DNA of 64,000 bases from Streptomyces olivochromogenes (lineage in GTDB: Bacteria > Actinomycetota > Actinomycetes > Streptomycetales > Streptomycetaceae). Position 1 is the stretch's first letter. Each line of letters begins with the position of its first letter. The translations under genes were made by a program, and so were the position numbers. Shown piece after piece: positions 44,292-52,269 of the stretch. The stretch lies in assembly GCF_021538895.1 (NCBI RefSeq), contig NZ_JADDRL010000023.1:39202-103201 (forward strand), written 5' to 3'. The notes below the pieces were generated by a model. It saw nothing but the letters and a program-made list of their open reading frames with translations. It was not told the origin of the DNA and did no database searches.

Positions 44292-44705
44292 CTACGGTGC
44301 TGGGGAACCGGAGCGGTGGCTCGTCGTGGTGAGGCGTCGCAGCGCGGCGTGGGCGGGTGGGCCCCAGGTGGGCTTGCCGCCCGGACGGCCGTGTATGCCT
44401 GCCTCTCCGATGAGAATGCAGACGAGGACTTGCAGCACGGCCCAGCCACGGGCGCGGCGCCGGGTCGCTGCGTCCGGGGCCGGCTGCCGCAGAAGGTGCC
44501 GCCCGCGGTGAGGACGTTGGCCGGATGCAGGTCGCCGTGGAGCCACAGCGCCGGGCCCGCCCACGCGGGCGCGGCAACGGCGTCTTGCCAGACCGCGCGG
44601 ACGGCGTCCGGATCGGGGAGCAGTCCCAGCTCGGTGGCCGCGGCAAGCTTCTCGGCGAACTGCTCGGCACTGTCGGCCAGTGGCCATAGTTCTCCCGAAA
44701 CGGCA
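44292..44705 (-). pseudogene. Decayed APH-family phosphotransferase
   Basis: In one minus-strand frame: WPLADSAEQFAEKLAAATELGLLP...WAGPALWLHGDLHPANVLTAGGTFCG (catalytic loop HGDLHPxN), after which similarity stops; another frame supplies ARGWAVLQVLVCILIGEAGIHGRPGGKPTWGPPAHAALRRL, the C-terminus of the same family. The DFG-like metal site and about 60 residues between are missing, as is the N-lobe. This is an internally deleted, frameshifted and truncated remnant of a streptomycete aminoglycoside-type kinase. Confidence 0.75.
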
Positions 44706-44715
44706 GCACAGCCGA

Positions 44716-44748
44716 CGCAGGGTCCGGCCGATTCGGCCGGACCCTGCG
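44716..44748. terminator. Strong hairpin terminator after the DEAD-box gene
   Basis: CGCAGGGTCCGGCCGA (44716-44731) pairs perfectly with TCGGCCGGACCCTGCG (44733-44748) around a single T (effective loop of a few bases). It ends the helicase transcript. Confidence 0.8.
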
Positions 44749-44779
44749 CGTGGACGGTTGAGCTACCCCAGCGGAAGGA

Positions 44780-46468
44780 TCACCGCGCGTCGGACTTGCG
44801 GTGGCCTCCTCGGCGGCCGGAGCCGCGGCCGCCGGTGTCGGCAGCGCCGCCGCTCGTTCCGCCCGCCGCTGCCCGTCGGCCGGAGCCGCGGAGGTCGTTG
44901 CCGGAGGCAGCGCCCTTCGCCGCGGCGCCCCCGACCCGGCGGTCGGAACCGCGGCCGCCTGCGCCCGCGGCACCCCCGCGGACCGCGGACGTCCCGCCGG
45001 AGGCCCCGGCCCCGGCCGCGGCACGGCGGTCCACGCCCCGGTCCCTCGTTCCGTTGGCAGCACCCGTCGCCGTCTTGGCCCCGCCGCCGTTCCGGCGGCG
45101 GCGGGATCGGCCGCCGGGCTCGGCGCCGGTCCTGCGCTCCGGGCGGGACGCCGTCGGTGTCGCCGGCTGGGGGACCTCGATGGTGACGGCCACACCGGAC
45201 GGCTCGCGGGCGCCGGTGATGGTGGCCAGTTCCGCGTCGCTCGACGTGATGCGGGCCGTCCGGGGGCGGATGCCCGCGTCCGACATGAGCCGGGTGACGT
45301 CCCGCTTCTGGTCGGGCAGGACCAGCGTGACCACGCTTCCGGAACCGCCGGCCCGGGCCGTGCGGCCGCCCCGGTGGAGGTAGTCCTTGTGGTCGGTGGG
45401 GGGATCGACGTTCACGACGAGGTCGAGGTCGTCGACGTGTATGCCCCGGGCCGCGACGTTCGTCGCCACCAGGGCGGTGACCTGGCCGTTCTTGAACTGT
45501 TCCAGGGTGCGGTTGCGCTGGGGCTGGGACCGGCCACCGTGCAGGGCCGCCGCGCGGACACCGACGGCCAGCAGCCGCTTGGCGAGCCGGTCGGCGGACC
45601 TCTTGGTGTCGAGGAAGAGGATGACCCGACCGTCACGGGCCGCGATACGCGTGGTGACGGCCTTCTTGTCGGTCTCGTCCTGGATGTGGAGCACGTGGTG
45701 CTCCATGGTGGTCACCGCTCCCGCGGACGGGTCCACGGAGTGCACCACGGGGTCGGTCAGGAACCGCTGCACCAGGCGGTCGATGTTGCGGTCCAGGGTG
45801 GCCGAGAACAGCATGCGCTGTCCGTCCGGCCGCACCTGCTGGATCAGCTTGGTGATCTGCGGCAGGAAGCCCATGTCGGTCATCTGGTCGGCTTCGTCCA
45901 GCACCGTGATGTGCACATGGTCGAGCACGCAGTCCCCGCGTTCCACGAGGTCGTTCAGCCTGCCGGGTGTCGCCACGAGTACCTCGGCACCACGCCGGAG
46001 CGCACCGGCCTGCTTGGTGATGGACAGCCCGCCGACCACGGTGGCCAGCCGGAGGTTCACCGCCGTCGCGTAGGGGGTCAGCGCGTCCGCCACCTGCTGG
46101 GCGAGTTCACGGGTGGGCACCAGCACGAGAACGAGGGGCGCCTTGGGCTGTGCGCGCAGTCCGGCCGTGCGGGCGAGGAGGGCCAGCCCGAAGGCGAGGG
46201 TCTTGCCGGAGCCGGTGCGTCCCCGTCCGAGCAGGTCACGGCCGGCGAGCGAGTTCGGCAGGGTGGCGGCCTGGATGGGGAAGGGGGAGGTCACACCTTG
46301 CGCCGTGAGGGTCTTCAGCAGCGCGGCGGGCATGTCCAGACCGGCGAAGTCCTCGACGGCGGGAAGTGCGGGCGTCGTGCTTTCCGGCAGCCGGAACTCA
46401 CTCGGTGACGACGCGGACGGTGGGCGGGACGAGGCGCGCCGGTTCGGCTTCTGGGGCCTGCGGGACAT
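44780..46468 (-). CDS. DEAD-box RNA helicase
   Basis: 562 residues from ATG 46468. All core motifs are present: Q region (FPIQAATLPNSLAGRDLLG), Walker A GRTGSGKT, PTRELAQQ, ATPGRL, VLDEADQM (DEAD), SATLD, and in the second domain LFLDTKRSADRL, TLEQFKNGQVTALVATNVAARGIHVDDL, HRGGRTARAGG. The last about 140 residues are low-complexity Gly/Arg/Ala with RGG-like runs (SGRRAAAGGTSGG), an RNA-binding tail. It follows a cold-shock protein gene on the same strand, separated by a strong hairpin, a pairing that points to RNA unwinding at low temperature or during ribosome assembly. Confidence 0.93.
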   Translation of the reverse strand: MSRRPQKPNRRASSRPPSASSPSEFRLPESTTPALPAVEDFAGLDMPAALLKTLTAQGVTSPFPIQAATLPNSLAGRDLLGRGRTGSGKTLAFGLALLARTAGLRAQPKAPLVLVLVPTRELAQQVADALTPYATAVNLRLATVVGGLSITKQAGALRRGAEVLVATPGRLNDLVERGDCVLDHVHITVLDEADQMTDMGFLPQITKLIQQVRPDGQRMLFSATLDRNIDRLVQRFLTDPVVHSVDPSAGAVTTMEHHVLHIQDETDKKAVTTRIAARDGRVILFLDTKRSADRLAKRLLAVGVRAAALHGGRSQPQRNRTLEQFKNGQVTALVATNVAARGIHVDDLDLVVNVDPPTDHKDYLHRGGRTARAGGSGSVVTLVLPDQKRDVTRLMSDAGIRPRTARITSSDAELATITGAREPSGVAVTIEVPQPATPTASRPERRTGAEPGGRSRRRRNGGGAKTATGAANGTRDRGVDRRAAAGAGASGGTSAVRGGAAGAGGRGSDRRVGGAAAKGAASGNDLRGSGRRAAAGGTSGGAADTGGRGSGRRGGHRKSDAR

Positions 46469-46500
46469 GCGGTGATCTGCCTTCCTGGAAACAGCACAAA

Positions 46501-46533
46501 CCGGGGTCCGCACCATGACGGTGCGGACCCCGG
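46501..46533 (-). terminator. Intrinsic terminator after the cold-shock gene
   Basis: CCGGGGTCCGCACC (46501-46514) and GGTGCGGACCCCGG (46520-46533) form a perfect 14-bp stem; on the minus strand it is followed by TTTGTGCTGTTT. It separates the csp transcript from the helicase, so helicase expression would need read-through or its own promoter. Confidence 0.8.
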
Positions 46534-46555
46534 TGAGCGGATACGCGTCCCGTGA

Positions 46556-46759
46556 TCAGGCGGGGACGATGTTCTCCGCCTGCGGGCCCTTCTGGCCCTG
46601 CGTGACGTCGAAGGAGACCCGCTGGCCCTCCTGGAGCTCACGGAAGCCCTGGGTCGCGATGTTCGAGTAGTGGGCGAAGACGTCCGGACCGCCGCCGTCC
46701 TGCGCGATGAAGCCGAAACCCTTTTCAGAGTTGAACCACTTCACGATTCCCTGTGCCAT
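46556..46759 (-). CDS. Cold-shock protein (CspA family)
   Basis: 67 residues from ATG 46759 with AAGGAGA at perfect spacing. The OB fold shows both RNP motifs: KGFGFIAQ and DVFAHYSNI; start [16 protein letters not shown] and end [12 protein letters not shown] are standard. It binds single-stranded RNA/DNA as a chaperone. The upstream leader is structured (next entry) and a terminator follows. The ORF extension to 46849 is part of the leader, not protein. Confidence 0.96.
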   Translation of the reverse strand: MAQGIVKWFNSEKGFGFIAQDGGGPDVFAHYSNIATQGFRELQEGQRVSFDVTQGQKGPQAENIVPA

Positions 46760-46850
46760 GACTTTCTCCTTCAATAGGCAGAGGCCCCATCCGGAGATGC
46801 CGGAAAACAAATAATGCGCCTGAAGGATAAACATTCCCGTCAGGCGCACA
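46760..46850 (-). promoter_or_regulatory. Structured 5' leader of the cold-shock gene
   Basis: On the minus strand the leader contains TGCGCCTGA ... TCAGGCGCA (9-bp arms at 46840-46848 and 46815-46823, 16-base loop) and a smaller TCCGG-CATCT-CCGGA hairpin nearer the gene. AT content is raised between them. Either the large palindrome is an operator or the leader folds as a thermo-responsive element, as known for csp transcripts elsewhere. Confidence 0.5.
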
Positions 46851-46917
46851 TGGGTTCATGGGTACCACAACTGCAACTCGGGAACCTTAACACAGGTCCG
46901 GCGGCCCGTGCGGAGGG

Positions 46918-47940
46918 TCACCCCGTCCCTGAACGGCTCGGGCCTGTCGATCGCGGCTGGGTGGCGGACAGCGAGGGGACCGGGGGATTCGGTGGTTCGG
47001 TGAGGCGTTGGGAGCCTCCGGGGCCCGTGCAGCCGTGTCGGCCGGAGGTGAGGACGGCGCAGGCCCTGACGGCGGACGGGGTCGGGGCGGCGAGCATGGC
47101 GCTGTAGGTGTCGGTGTCGTAGTGCACCTTGTTCTGGTGGGCGCTGTTGCCCGGGCCCACGACGCGGGCGATGTCGCCGGGGCGCCCCCAGCTGATACGG
47201 GCCCACGCGGCCCTGCAGGCCTCGCTGTAGCGCAGTTCCACATAGACCTGCTGCACCTTGGTCATGGCCGAGGTCCACGCGTCACCCCCGCAACCGGCCT
47301 CCTTCGGGTCCTTGCCGGCGCACCTGTCCGCGAAGCAGTTCACGTCGAGTTGCCTGCCCGCGGTGTCGGTGGCGGATACGGCGGCTCGTGCGGTGCGTGC
47401 CGACGAGTCCCCGTTCATCAGCACGGCAAAGGTGCCCAGGACTACGACGGTCAGGACGAGAGCCCCCGCCCAGAGCAGCCGTACGTTCCGGAGAGGACGC
47501 CGTCGCCCCGCGTCTCCTGTGGTGGCAACCGGTGTTCGGGGCGCGACGGTGTCGCCGGAGGAGGCGGTCGCCTCGGTTCCGGAGGCGGACGGCGTCGGGG
47601 CGGTGGCCGCGGTCAGGTCGGCGGCTGCTTCCGACGGCGCGGCCTGCGCCGCTCGTCCGCTGCCTGCCTGCTGATCGTGGGTGGCAGCCTTGGCCAGTTC
47701 CCACAGCGCGGCGAGCCGGGCGGGCTCCGCGTCCAACAGCTTCCCCAGAACGGTGACCGCCTGCCGTGGCGGCAGCGTCTTGCCGTTGAGGTACCGCTCC
47801 CAGGAGGACTTGCTGTACGGGGTCCGCTCGGCGAGTGCCGCCAGGCTCAGTCCGCTGCGGATCTTCAACGTCCGTAAATCGGTGAGCAGAAGACGGACGT
47901 CCGATGGAAGGTCGTCCGGCAACGCCTTCCACTCGGTCAC
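46918..47940 (-). CDS. XRE-HTH membrane protein with DUF2690
   Basis: 340 residues from GTG 47940 (GGGGG upstream); GTG 47982 is an alternative. N-terminal HTH: LLLTDLRTLKIRSGLSLAALAERTPYSKSSWERYLNGKTLPPRQAVTVLGKLL. After an Ala/Thr-rich linker comes one membrane helix (about 165-187: LLWAGALVLTVVVLGTFAVL), then the extracellular DUF2690: DVNCFADRCAGKDPKEAGCGGDAWTS ... VELRYSEACRAAWARISWGRPGDIARV. Such one-component transmembrane regulators are very common in Streptomyces and often sit next to peptidoglycan-binding proteins, as here (remnant at 48068). Confidence 0.87.
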   Translation of the reverse strand: MTEWKALPDDLPSDVRLLLTDLRTLKIRSGLSLAALAERTPYSKSSWERYLNGKTLPPRQAVTVLGKLLDAEPARLAALWELAKAATHDQQAGSGRAAQAAPSEAAADLTAATAPTPSASGTEATASSGDTVAPRTPVATTGDAGRRRPLRNVRLLWAGALVLTVVVLGTFAVLMNGDSSARTARAAVSATDTAGRQLDVNCFADRCAGKDPKEAGCGGDAWTSAMTKVQQVYVELRYSEACRAAWARISWGRPGDIARVVGPGNSAHQNKVHYDTDTYSAMLAAPTPSAVRACAVLTSGRHGCTGPGGSQRLTEPPNPPVPSLSATQPRSTGPSRSGTG

Positions 47941-48067
47941 TGAGGCCCCCGGCACCACCAGTTGTCTCCCGTATCTCCTCACCGTATCGACGTGGCATAG
48001 GCCACCAGCACCGTCAATTCCGCCGAATTCATTGGCCGTTGGCTGCGGACGCGGCTAAGACGGGTGG

Positions 48068-48400
48068 ATGCGTGGGAGGACCGCGGCGAGCGCCGCGCTG
48101 TGCGTACTGGTCGTGGGAGCCCTGTGCGCCGGGGCCGCTCGGACGGAGGGCGAGCGGGGGCCGGGCGGTCGGGTAGTCCTGTCCGACCTGCACGCGGCGG
48201 ACTTGCTGGAGTCCGGCCGAACCGCGCCCAGTGATGTCGTCGGGCTGCGGCAGGCGATCCTGTGGGCCGACGGCTACCTGGCGAGACACCGGGTCTCCTG
48301 CGCGTACGACGGTCCGACGGCCGTCACGACGCGCGCATGGCAGAGCAACCACCACCTGTCGGCAGACGGGATCGTGGGCCCGGCCCTGGGGGCGAGGAGG
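48068..48400 (+). pseudogene. 5' fragment of a secreted peptidoglycan-binding protein
   Basis: ATG 48068 starts a protein with a signal peptide (AASAALCVLVVGALCAGAA) and a PG_binding_1-like segment: AILWADGYLARHRVSCAYDGPTAVTTRAWQSNHHLSADGIVGP. After about residue 110 the sequence runs into the antisense of a hydrolase pseudogene, so the 3' part is lost. Its divergent position to the DUF2690/XRE gene matches the usual pair in Streptomyces. Confidence 0.7.
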
Positions 48401-49102
48401 CCGCCCATGCTGTTGCCGAGCAGGGCACCCGACGGCTGTCGACCTCGGGCAGAATCATGGCGAGGTCCAGCACCGGACCCACCACGTTCTCCCACTCGGG
48501 GCGGAAGACCAGACCTTCGCGGTGCAGGGACCTGGCTGACCGGGACCGTCGAAGGCGAGCACGGTGTAGCCGCGCTCGACGCCGGCCATCGCGCCGAAGA
48601 AGGCCCTCTCCTCAGCGGCGCCGTCGAAGCCGTTGTGCATGACCACGGTCGGGCGCGGCTCCCCCGAGGTGTCGGCCCGGTAGAGGCAGCCGGGCAGCGT
48701 GGTGTCCTCGGACGGGATCTGGACCGGCTCCATCCGGGGGCTGAAGAGGACTGCCGCCGCCGGGAAGCAGTCCACGGAGCGCGCGAAGGCAAGCTCGTGC
48801 CGTGGGTCACAGGGATGGCCGTGCAGGAAGAACTCGGCCGACCGATAGTAGTTCTAGGCCCGCAGGAAGCCGTCCCGGGCGCTCACCGCGTGCCCCGTGT
48901 CCAGGGCCCGTGCGGCCTCGCCGGCCACCCGGTCGGCCATGCTCAGCCACTCGTCGTGCCAACTGCCGTAGTCACCCGCGATGATGCCGCGGATGACGGC
49001 GACCACCTCACCGAAGTCGGAGCCGCCGTAGGCGATATGGCCGAACGAGCGCAGGGTCTCGTACCAGAACTGAGGGTCACCGGGAAACAGCAGTCGCTCC
49101 AT
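48390..49102 (-). pseudogene. Decayed alpha/beta hydrolase (pseudooxynicotine-hydrolase-like)
   Basis: ATG 49102 opens FPGDPQFWYETLRSFGHIAYGGSDFGEVVAVI ... ALDTGHAVSARDGFLRA, then an in-frame TAG (Ser expected), and continues NYYRSAEFFLHGHPCDPRHELAFARSVDCF ... TVVMHNGFDGAAEERAFFGAMAGVERGYTVLAFDGPGQPG. A frameshift follows; the next frames give EGLVFRPEWENVVGPVLDLAM and GNSMGGLLAPRA (nucleophile Ser). After this the gene is cut off at the junction with the peptidoglycan-binding remnant. One stop, at least two frameshifts and a 3' truncation show advanced decay. Confidence 0.8.
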
Positions 49103-49247
49103 GAAGCTTCTCCTTGGCGTCGGTGTTGCCGAGTGAGCGTGCAGGGCTCATGGAGCACAGGCTCTTCGCGGCTGGTGTCCACTTTCCAGGCCGTACCGGG
49201 GCGGCAGCTGTCCATTGCTGTCCACTTGCGCTGCGCACCCCATCTAT

Positions 49248-49284
49248 ACACATCACGTATACACATCATGTATACGTGATGTGT
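49248..49284. promoter_or_regulatory. Large inverted-repeat operator
   Basis: ACACATCACGTATAC (49248-49262), spacer ACATCAT, GTATACGTGATGTGT (49270-49284): perfect 15-bp arms 23 bases before the ATG at 49307. It is strikingly AT-rich for this genome. GTATAC also flanks the spacer, so nested sites may exist. The size suits a GntR- or TetR-type regulator, but no such gene is adjacent. Confidence 0.75.
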
Positions 49285-49306
49285 AGAGTCCCCCTGAGGA
49301 GAGCAA

Positions 49307-49903
49307 ATGAGTGAGTCACCGTCGAATCAGAACGCGCGCAACCTTGCCGCCCCAGAGGGGGCCGGGAACGATGACCCGAAGCACGTCCCTCAGCAGTCGC
49401 CCGAAGTGCAGCAGAACGACCTACCGCACTACCGGGTCGAGCTGGAGAGCATCGATGAGGGGATCGTGCGGGTGGACTACGTTCACGCGGGTTCGATGGA
49501 GGAGGCCTTGGTGAAGGCCCGCGAATCGGACGAGTGGCCGAGTAGCGGGCCTGGCAGCGACCCCAGCAGGTTTCACGTGGTGGAGGTGAGCGAGGAGAGT
49601 GCCTCCAGCGAGGCTCGACACCAGAGGAACGCGCGCCGGCGGTACATCAACACCATCGTGGAAGCCGGCCTGACGGCACTGGGCAAGACCGCTCCCGATC
49701 GCTCGGACGAAGAGTTCTTCGACGTCTTGTGCGACTTCTTCAGCCGGGCCATCGTTTGGCCCGAACACATCGGCTTCCCCTCGGACGATACGGAGGCCGA
49801 CCGCCTGCTGAAGCCCAACGACGTGTCCAGCGTTCTGGCTCAGCTCCTCACAACTCACCTCACGCATCACGGCTTGAAGGTGACACAAAGCCTTCCGGAG
49901 TAG
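49307..49903 (+). CDS. Hypothetical protein, 198 aa, lower GC
   Basis: ATG 49307 with GAGGAG at good spacing, directly after the inverted-repeat operator. The N-terminal 40 residues are polar and disordered-like (SPSNQNARNLAAPEGAGNDDPKHVPQQ); a strand-rich segment follows (HYRVELESIDEGIVRVDYVHAGSMEEALVKARE), then a charged linker and a helical C-terminus (INTIVEAGLTALGKTAPDRSDEEFFDVLCDFFSRAIVWP). Acidic, cytosolic, with weaker GC bias than neighbours, a sign of transfer. I do not recognise a family. Confidence 0.7.
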   Translation: MSESPSNQNARNLAAPEGAGNDDPKHVPQQSPEVQQNDLPHYRVELESIDEGIVRVDYVHAGSMEEALVKARESDEWPSSGPGSDPSRFHVVEVSEESASSEARHQRNARRRYINTIVEAGLTALGKTAPDRSDEEFFDVLCDFFSRAIVWPEHIGFPSDDTEADRLLKPNDVSSVLAQLLTTHLTHHGLKVTQSLPE

Positions 49904-49915
49904 ACACCGCACGAG

Positions 49916-50212
49916 TCATGACGAGGTGGACTCCTCGACGTACGGACGGCTCGTGCCGGAACGGTCGAGGTGGCGCAGGGCCAGTAGACCGCCCACACCC
50001 GGAACGAGCGCCACGGCTTTCGCGGTGGCCGGGGCCTGCCTGAGCCGCCAGGCCGCGCCGACGACGAACAGGTAGGCGCACCCGTGACTGGGGCCCATCA
50101 CGGCGGAGACGGGTCGGAGGTGTGCCGTAGCGAGGTTGGCCAACATGACGACCAGGGTGACGAGTTCGACATGCGCCGCGATGCGCAGCGACCGCAAGTG
50201 CCCCACGCTCAC
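49916..50212 (-). CDS. DUF3817 membrane protein
   Basis: 98 residues from GTG 50212, which overlaps the stop of the preceding gene (GTGA). Three membrane helices; family features include RIAAHVELVTLVVML (start) and AVMGPSHGCAYLFVVGAAWRLR (GPxHG motif), ending GVGGLLALRHL. Last gene of a three-gene minus-strand operon with the DJ-1-like protein. Function unknown. Confidence 0.85.
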   Translation of the reverse strand: MSVGHLRSLRIAAHVELVTLVVMLANLATAHLRPVSAVMGPSHGCAYLFVVGAAWRLRQAPATAKAVALVPGVGGLLALRHLDRSGTSRPYVEESTSS

Positions 50213-50538
50213 ACCTCGTTGACGGACTCGGGGCGGACGCGACGCCGCTCGCCGGTGAGCTTGGAGGAGGGCAGGCGTCCGGCCTTGGACGTGCCGGTGA
50301 GGGTGTCGCCGTCGAGCCTCACGTCGAAGGCCAGGTTCAGCCGCAAGGGCTTGGTGATGGCCTGCTTCCAGGTCAGCCGGTCGCCGTCGAGGACAACCTC
50401 GGTCAGCGGAACGTCCTCGCCCGTCCCATGGGCGGTCCCGGTCAGGACGCCGTCCCGGGAGCGGAGTTCGATCACGGCCTTCATCCGGCCGATCGGGGTG
50501 GACATGGTCAGATCCCAGGTGCCTTCAGCGGACTGCAT
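50209..50538 (-). CDS. Small beta-rich hypothetical protein
   Basis: 109 residues from ATG 50538. It is nearly all beta: GTWDLTMSTPIGRMKAVIELRSRDGVLTGTAHGTGEDVPLTEVVLDGDRLTWKQAITKPLRLNLAFDVRLDGDTLTGTSKAGRLP, a pattern like small beta-barrel or lipocalin-like domains that carry the G-x-L-x-G repeats. Conserved in actinobacteria, no assigned role. Lies about 95 bases after the DJ-1-like gene and overlaps the DUF3817 start; likely one transcript. Confidence 0.75.
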   Translation of the reverse strand: MQSAEGTWDLTMSTPIGRMKAVIELRSRDGVLTGTAHGTGEDVPLTEVVLDGDRLTWKQAITKPLRLNLAFDVRLDGDTLTGTSKAGRLPSSKLTGERRRVRPESVNEV

Positions 50539-50612
50539 GGTGCGTTGCTTCCTCACGGTGTGGTGCACGACAAGACGGTGCGGGGCGGGGTCAGAAGGAG
50601 ACGACCCAGATC

Positions 50613-50640
50613 GAATCGGAATCAGAATCAGAATCAGAAG
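50613..50640 (-). repeat. Hexanucleotide repeat covering a stop codon
   Basis: On the plus strand GAATCG is followed by GAATCA three times and then GAAGGA. On the minus strand this is TTCTGA repeated, the first TGA being the stop of the DJ-1-like gene and later units giving further in-frame TGAs. A microsatellite of this kind is rare in such GC-rich DNA. Confidence 0.75.
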
Positions 50641-51323
50641 GAGACTGGTGCCGGCCCCTGGGCGCGCCAGACGACACCGCGCCGCTCGTGGGCGAACAGC
50701 TCCTCGACGGCGTGAGCGACGCGGGGACCCACCTCGCGCTCCAGAAGGTAGAGGCCAAGGTCGAGTCCGGACGTGACGCTGCTGCCGGTGACGAGGTCGC
50801 CGTCGTCCACGACGCGGGCGTTCACCACGTGGACGCCGGTGGCGTCCAGCAGATCCAGCCCCAGGTGGTGGGAGGTGGCATGGCGACCCTCCAGCAGTCC
50901 GGCCATGGCCAGGACCAGCGAGCCGCCGCACACCGTGGCGACCGTGACGTCCGGATGCGCCATCGCCGTCTTCAGCAGGGCGGGCAGCTCGGTGGTCAGG
51001 GTGCGGCCGAGCAGTACGGGGATGAGCTCGTCCTGCTCCGCCTCGCCGGCCCCCTCGCCCTCCTCGGGAACCTCGCCCGGTTCGCCGATGCGGCCCGAGG
51101 CGCCGGGCACCAGGACGTAGCCCGGCCGTTCGGCGTCCAGGGCCGCCGTGGCACGCAGCGCCAGTCCTCCCGTACCACTGACCACCTCACGGGGGCCTTC
51201 GGCCGAGACCAGTTCCACGCTCACCGCGCCGTCGGATGCCATGCCGCCCGCGTACAGCACCTCGTAGGGGGCGATGACGTCGAGCGGGTCGAAGCCGTCG
51301 AACAGAACGATCTGAACGTGCAT
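50634..51323 (-). CDS. DJ-1/PfpI-family protein
   Basis: 229 residues from ATG 51323 (GAGGAAG upstream). Core: MHVQIVLFDGFDPLDVIAPYEVL, VVSGTGGLAL, PGYVLVPGASGR, and the nucleophile elbow VATVCGGSLVLAMAGLLEGR (Cys), then ATSHHLGLDLL and DGDLVTGSSVTSGLDLGLYLL. The C-terminal side has no AraC domain. Relatives are isonitrile hydratases, proteases or chaperone-like proteins; the CGGS elbow and TS(G)LDL pattern are nearest the isonitrile-hydratase/ThiJ branch. An inserted acidic loop (about 125-140: EVPEEGEGAGEAEQDE) is unusual. Leads a three-gene operon. Confidence 0.85.
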   Translation of the reverse strand: MHVQIVLFDGFDPLDVIAPYEVLYAGGMASDGAVSVELVSAEGPREVVSGTGGLALRATAALDAERPGYVLVPGASGRIGEPGEVPEEGEGAGEAEQDELIPVLLGRTLTTELPALLKTAMAHPDVTVATVCGGSLVLAMAGLLEGRHATSHHLGLDLLDATGVHVVNARVVDDGDLVTGSSVTSGLDLGLYLLEREVGPRVAHAVEELFAHERRGVVWRAQGPAPVSF

Positions 51324-51580
51324 GGCACTTCCTCGGGGATTACGGAGAACGGGGTCTACGTCGAAACCGGCCCGGTATCGGGCCGCGAACGTTCTCGACG
51401 CTATGCGGCCTCCGACGCACCTCCCAGTGGCAAAAGTGTCACTGTGCAACGGAATAGTGCCAGGGCTCCGTCCGCGCGGAGCGAAGGCTGATCCGCAGCC
51501 CGTCGGAGGGGTACCTTCTCGCCCTTCACACCATGCGGATCACTCGCCCGGCTGTCAGTGGGGTGCGATGGAATGGCCGC

Positions 51581-52252
51581 GTGACCGTATTTGACGTGGC
51601 CAGGGCGCTCCCGGGTATCGAGGCGCTGCGCAGCCATTGCCAAGGGCTCGCCATGCTGGACGCCGTACTCAGCCCGGAGTGGGATGCGCGGTTCTACTCC
51701 TACGACGCCCACTGGGCTGAGGGCAAGCAGATGGCGTCGATGCGGGACGGCATCGGCGGTGAGTACGCGATCGCCTTCTCAGCCGCCGGGGCCTACGTCC
51801 GCGGTTTCGACCACGAGTCGCTCATGAGTCCCTGGGCACGTATGGACGTACCCGCGGTATGGCCGGGCGTGGTCGACGACGTGCCGGAGGTCTTCCGCCC
51901 GTACGTCCAGGAGCCCGCCTTCTGCGACGAGCGCGGTGTCCCCGCCATCACCTGCTGCCTTTGGCGCGGAACGCCCGACACCCTCTGGCAGACCGGCGCC
52001 ATTGTCTTCCCCGAGGAGGGGGACGGCGCCCCGGACGGTGCTGACGTCCTTTTCGAGCTCCTCGTCGACCGCTCGCCGGAGGCCTACGCGAAGTGGGCGT
52101 CCGAGTACTACGAAGTTCCCGTCGACGTCGAGGCCGTCCGTCACGTCCTGGCCGGGCACCCGCTGACCGCGGAGATCGTCGCCGTGCTCAACCCAGACAT
52201 CGAGCTTTTCGGCCTGGCCGAGGACATTGCGGAGATCGGATACCCGACTTGA
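51581..52252 (+). CDS. Conserved actinobacterial hypothetical protein
   Basis: 223 residues from GTG 51581; family members start with the same TVFDVARALPGIEALR. The body is acidic and mixed alpha/beta (AMLDAVLSPEWDARFYSYDAHWAEGKQMASMRDGIGGEYAIAFSAAGAYVRGFDHESLMSPW, VFRPYVQEPAFCDERGVPAITCCLWRG, DVLFELLVDRSPEAYAKWASEYYE). I know it as a recurring Streptomyces hypothetical, often near other proteins with immunity- or SUKH-like composition. No catalytic motif. Cytosolic. Confidence 0.72.
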   Translation: MTVFDVARALPGIEALRSHCQGLAMLDAVLSPEWDARFYSYDAHWAEGKQMASMRDGIGGEYAIAFSAAGAYVRGFDHESLMSPWARMDVPAVWPGVVDDVPEVFRPYVQEPAFCDERGVPAITCCLWRGTPDTLWQTGAIVFPEEGDGAPDGADVLFELLVDRSPEAYAKWASEYYEVPVDVEAVRHVLAGHPLTAEIVAVLNPDIELFGLAEDIAEIGYPT

Positions 52253-52269
52253 GGGCGTCGGCGCGCCAA

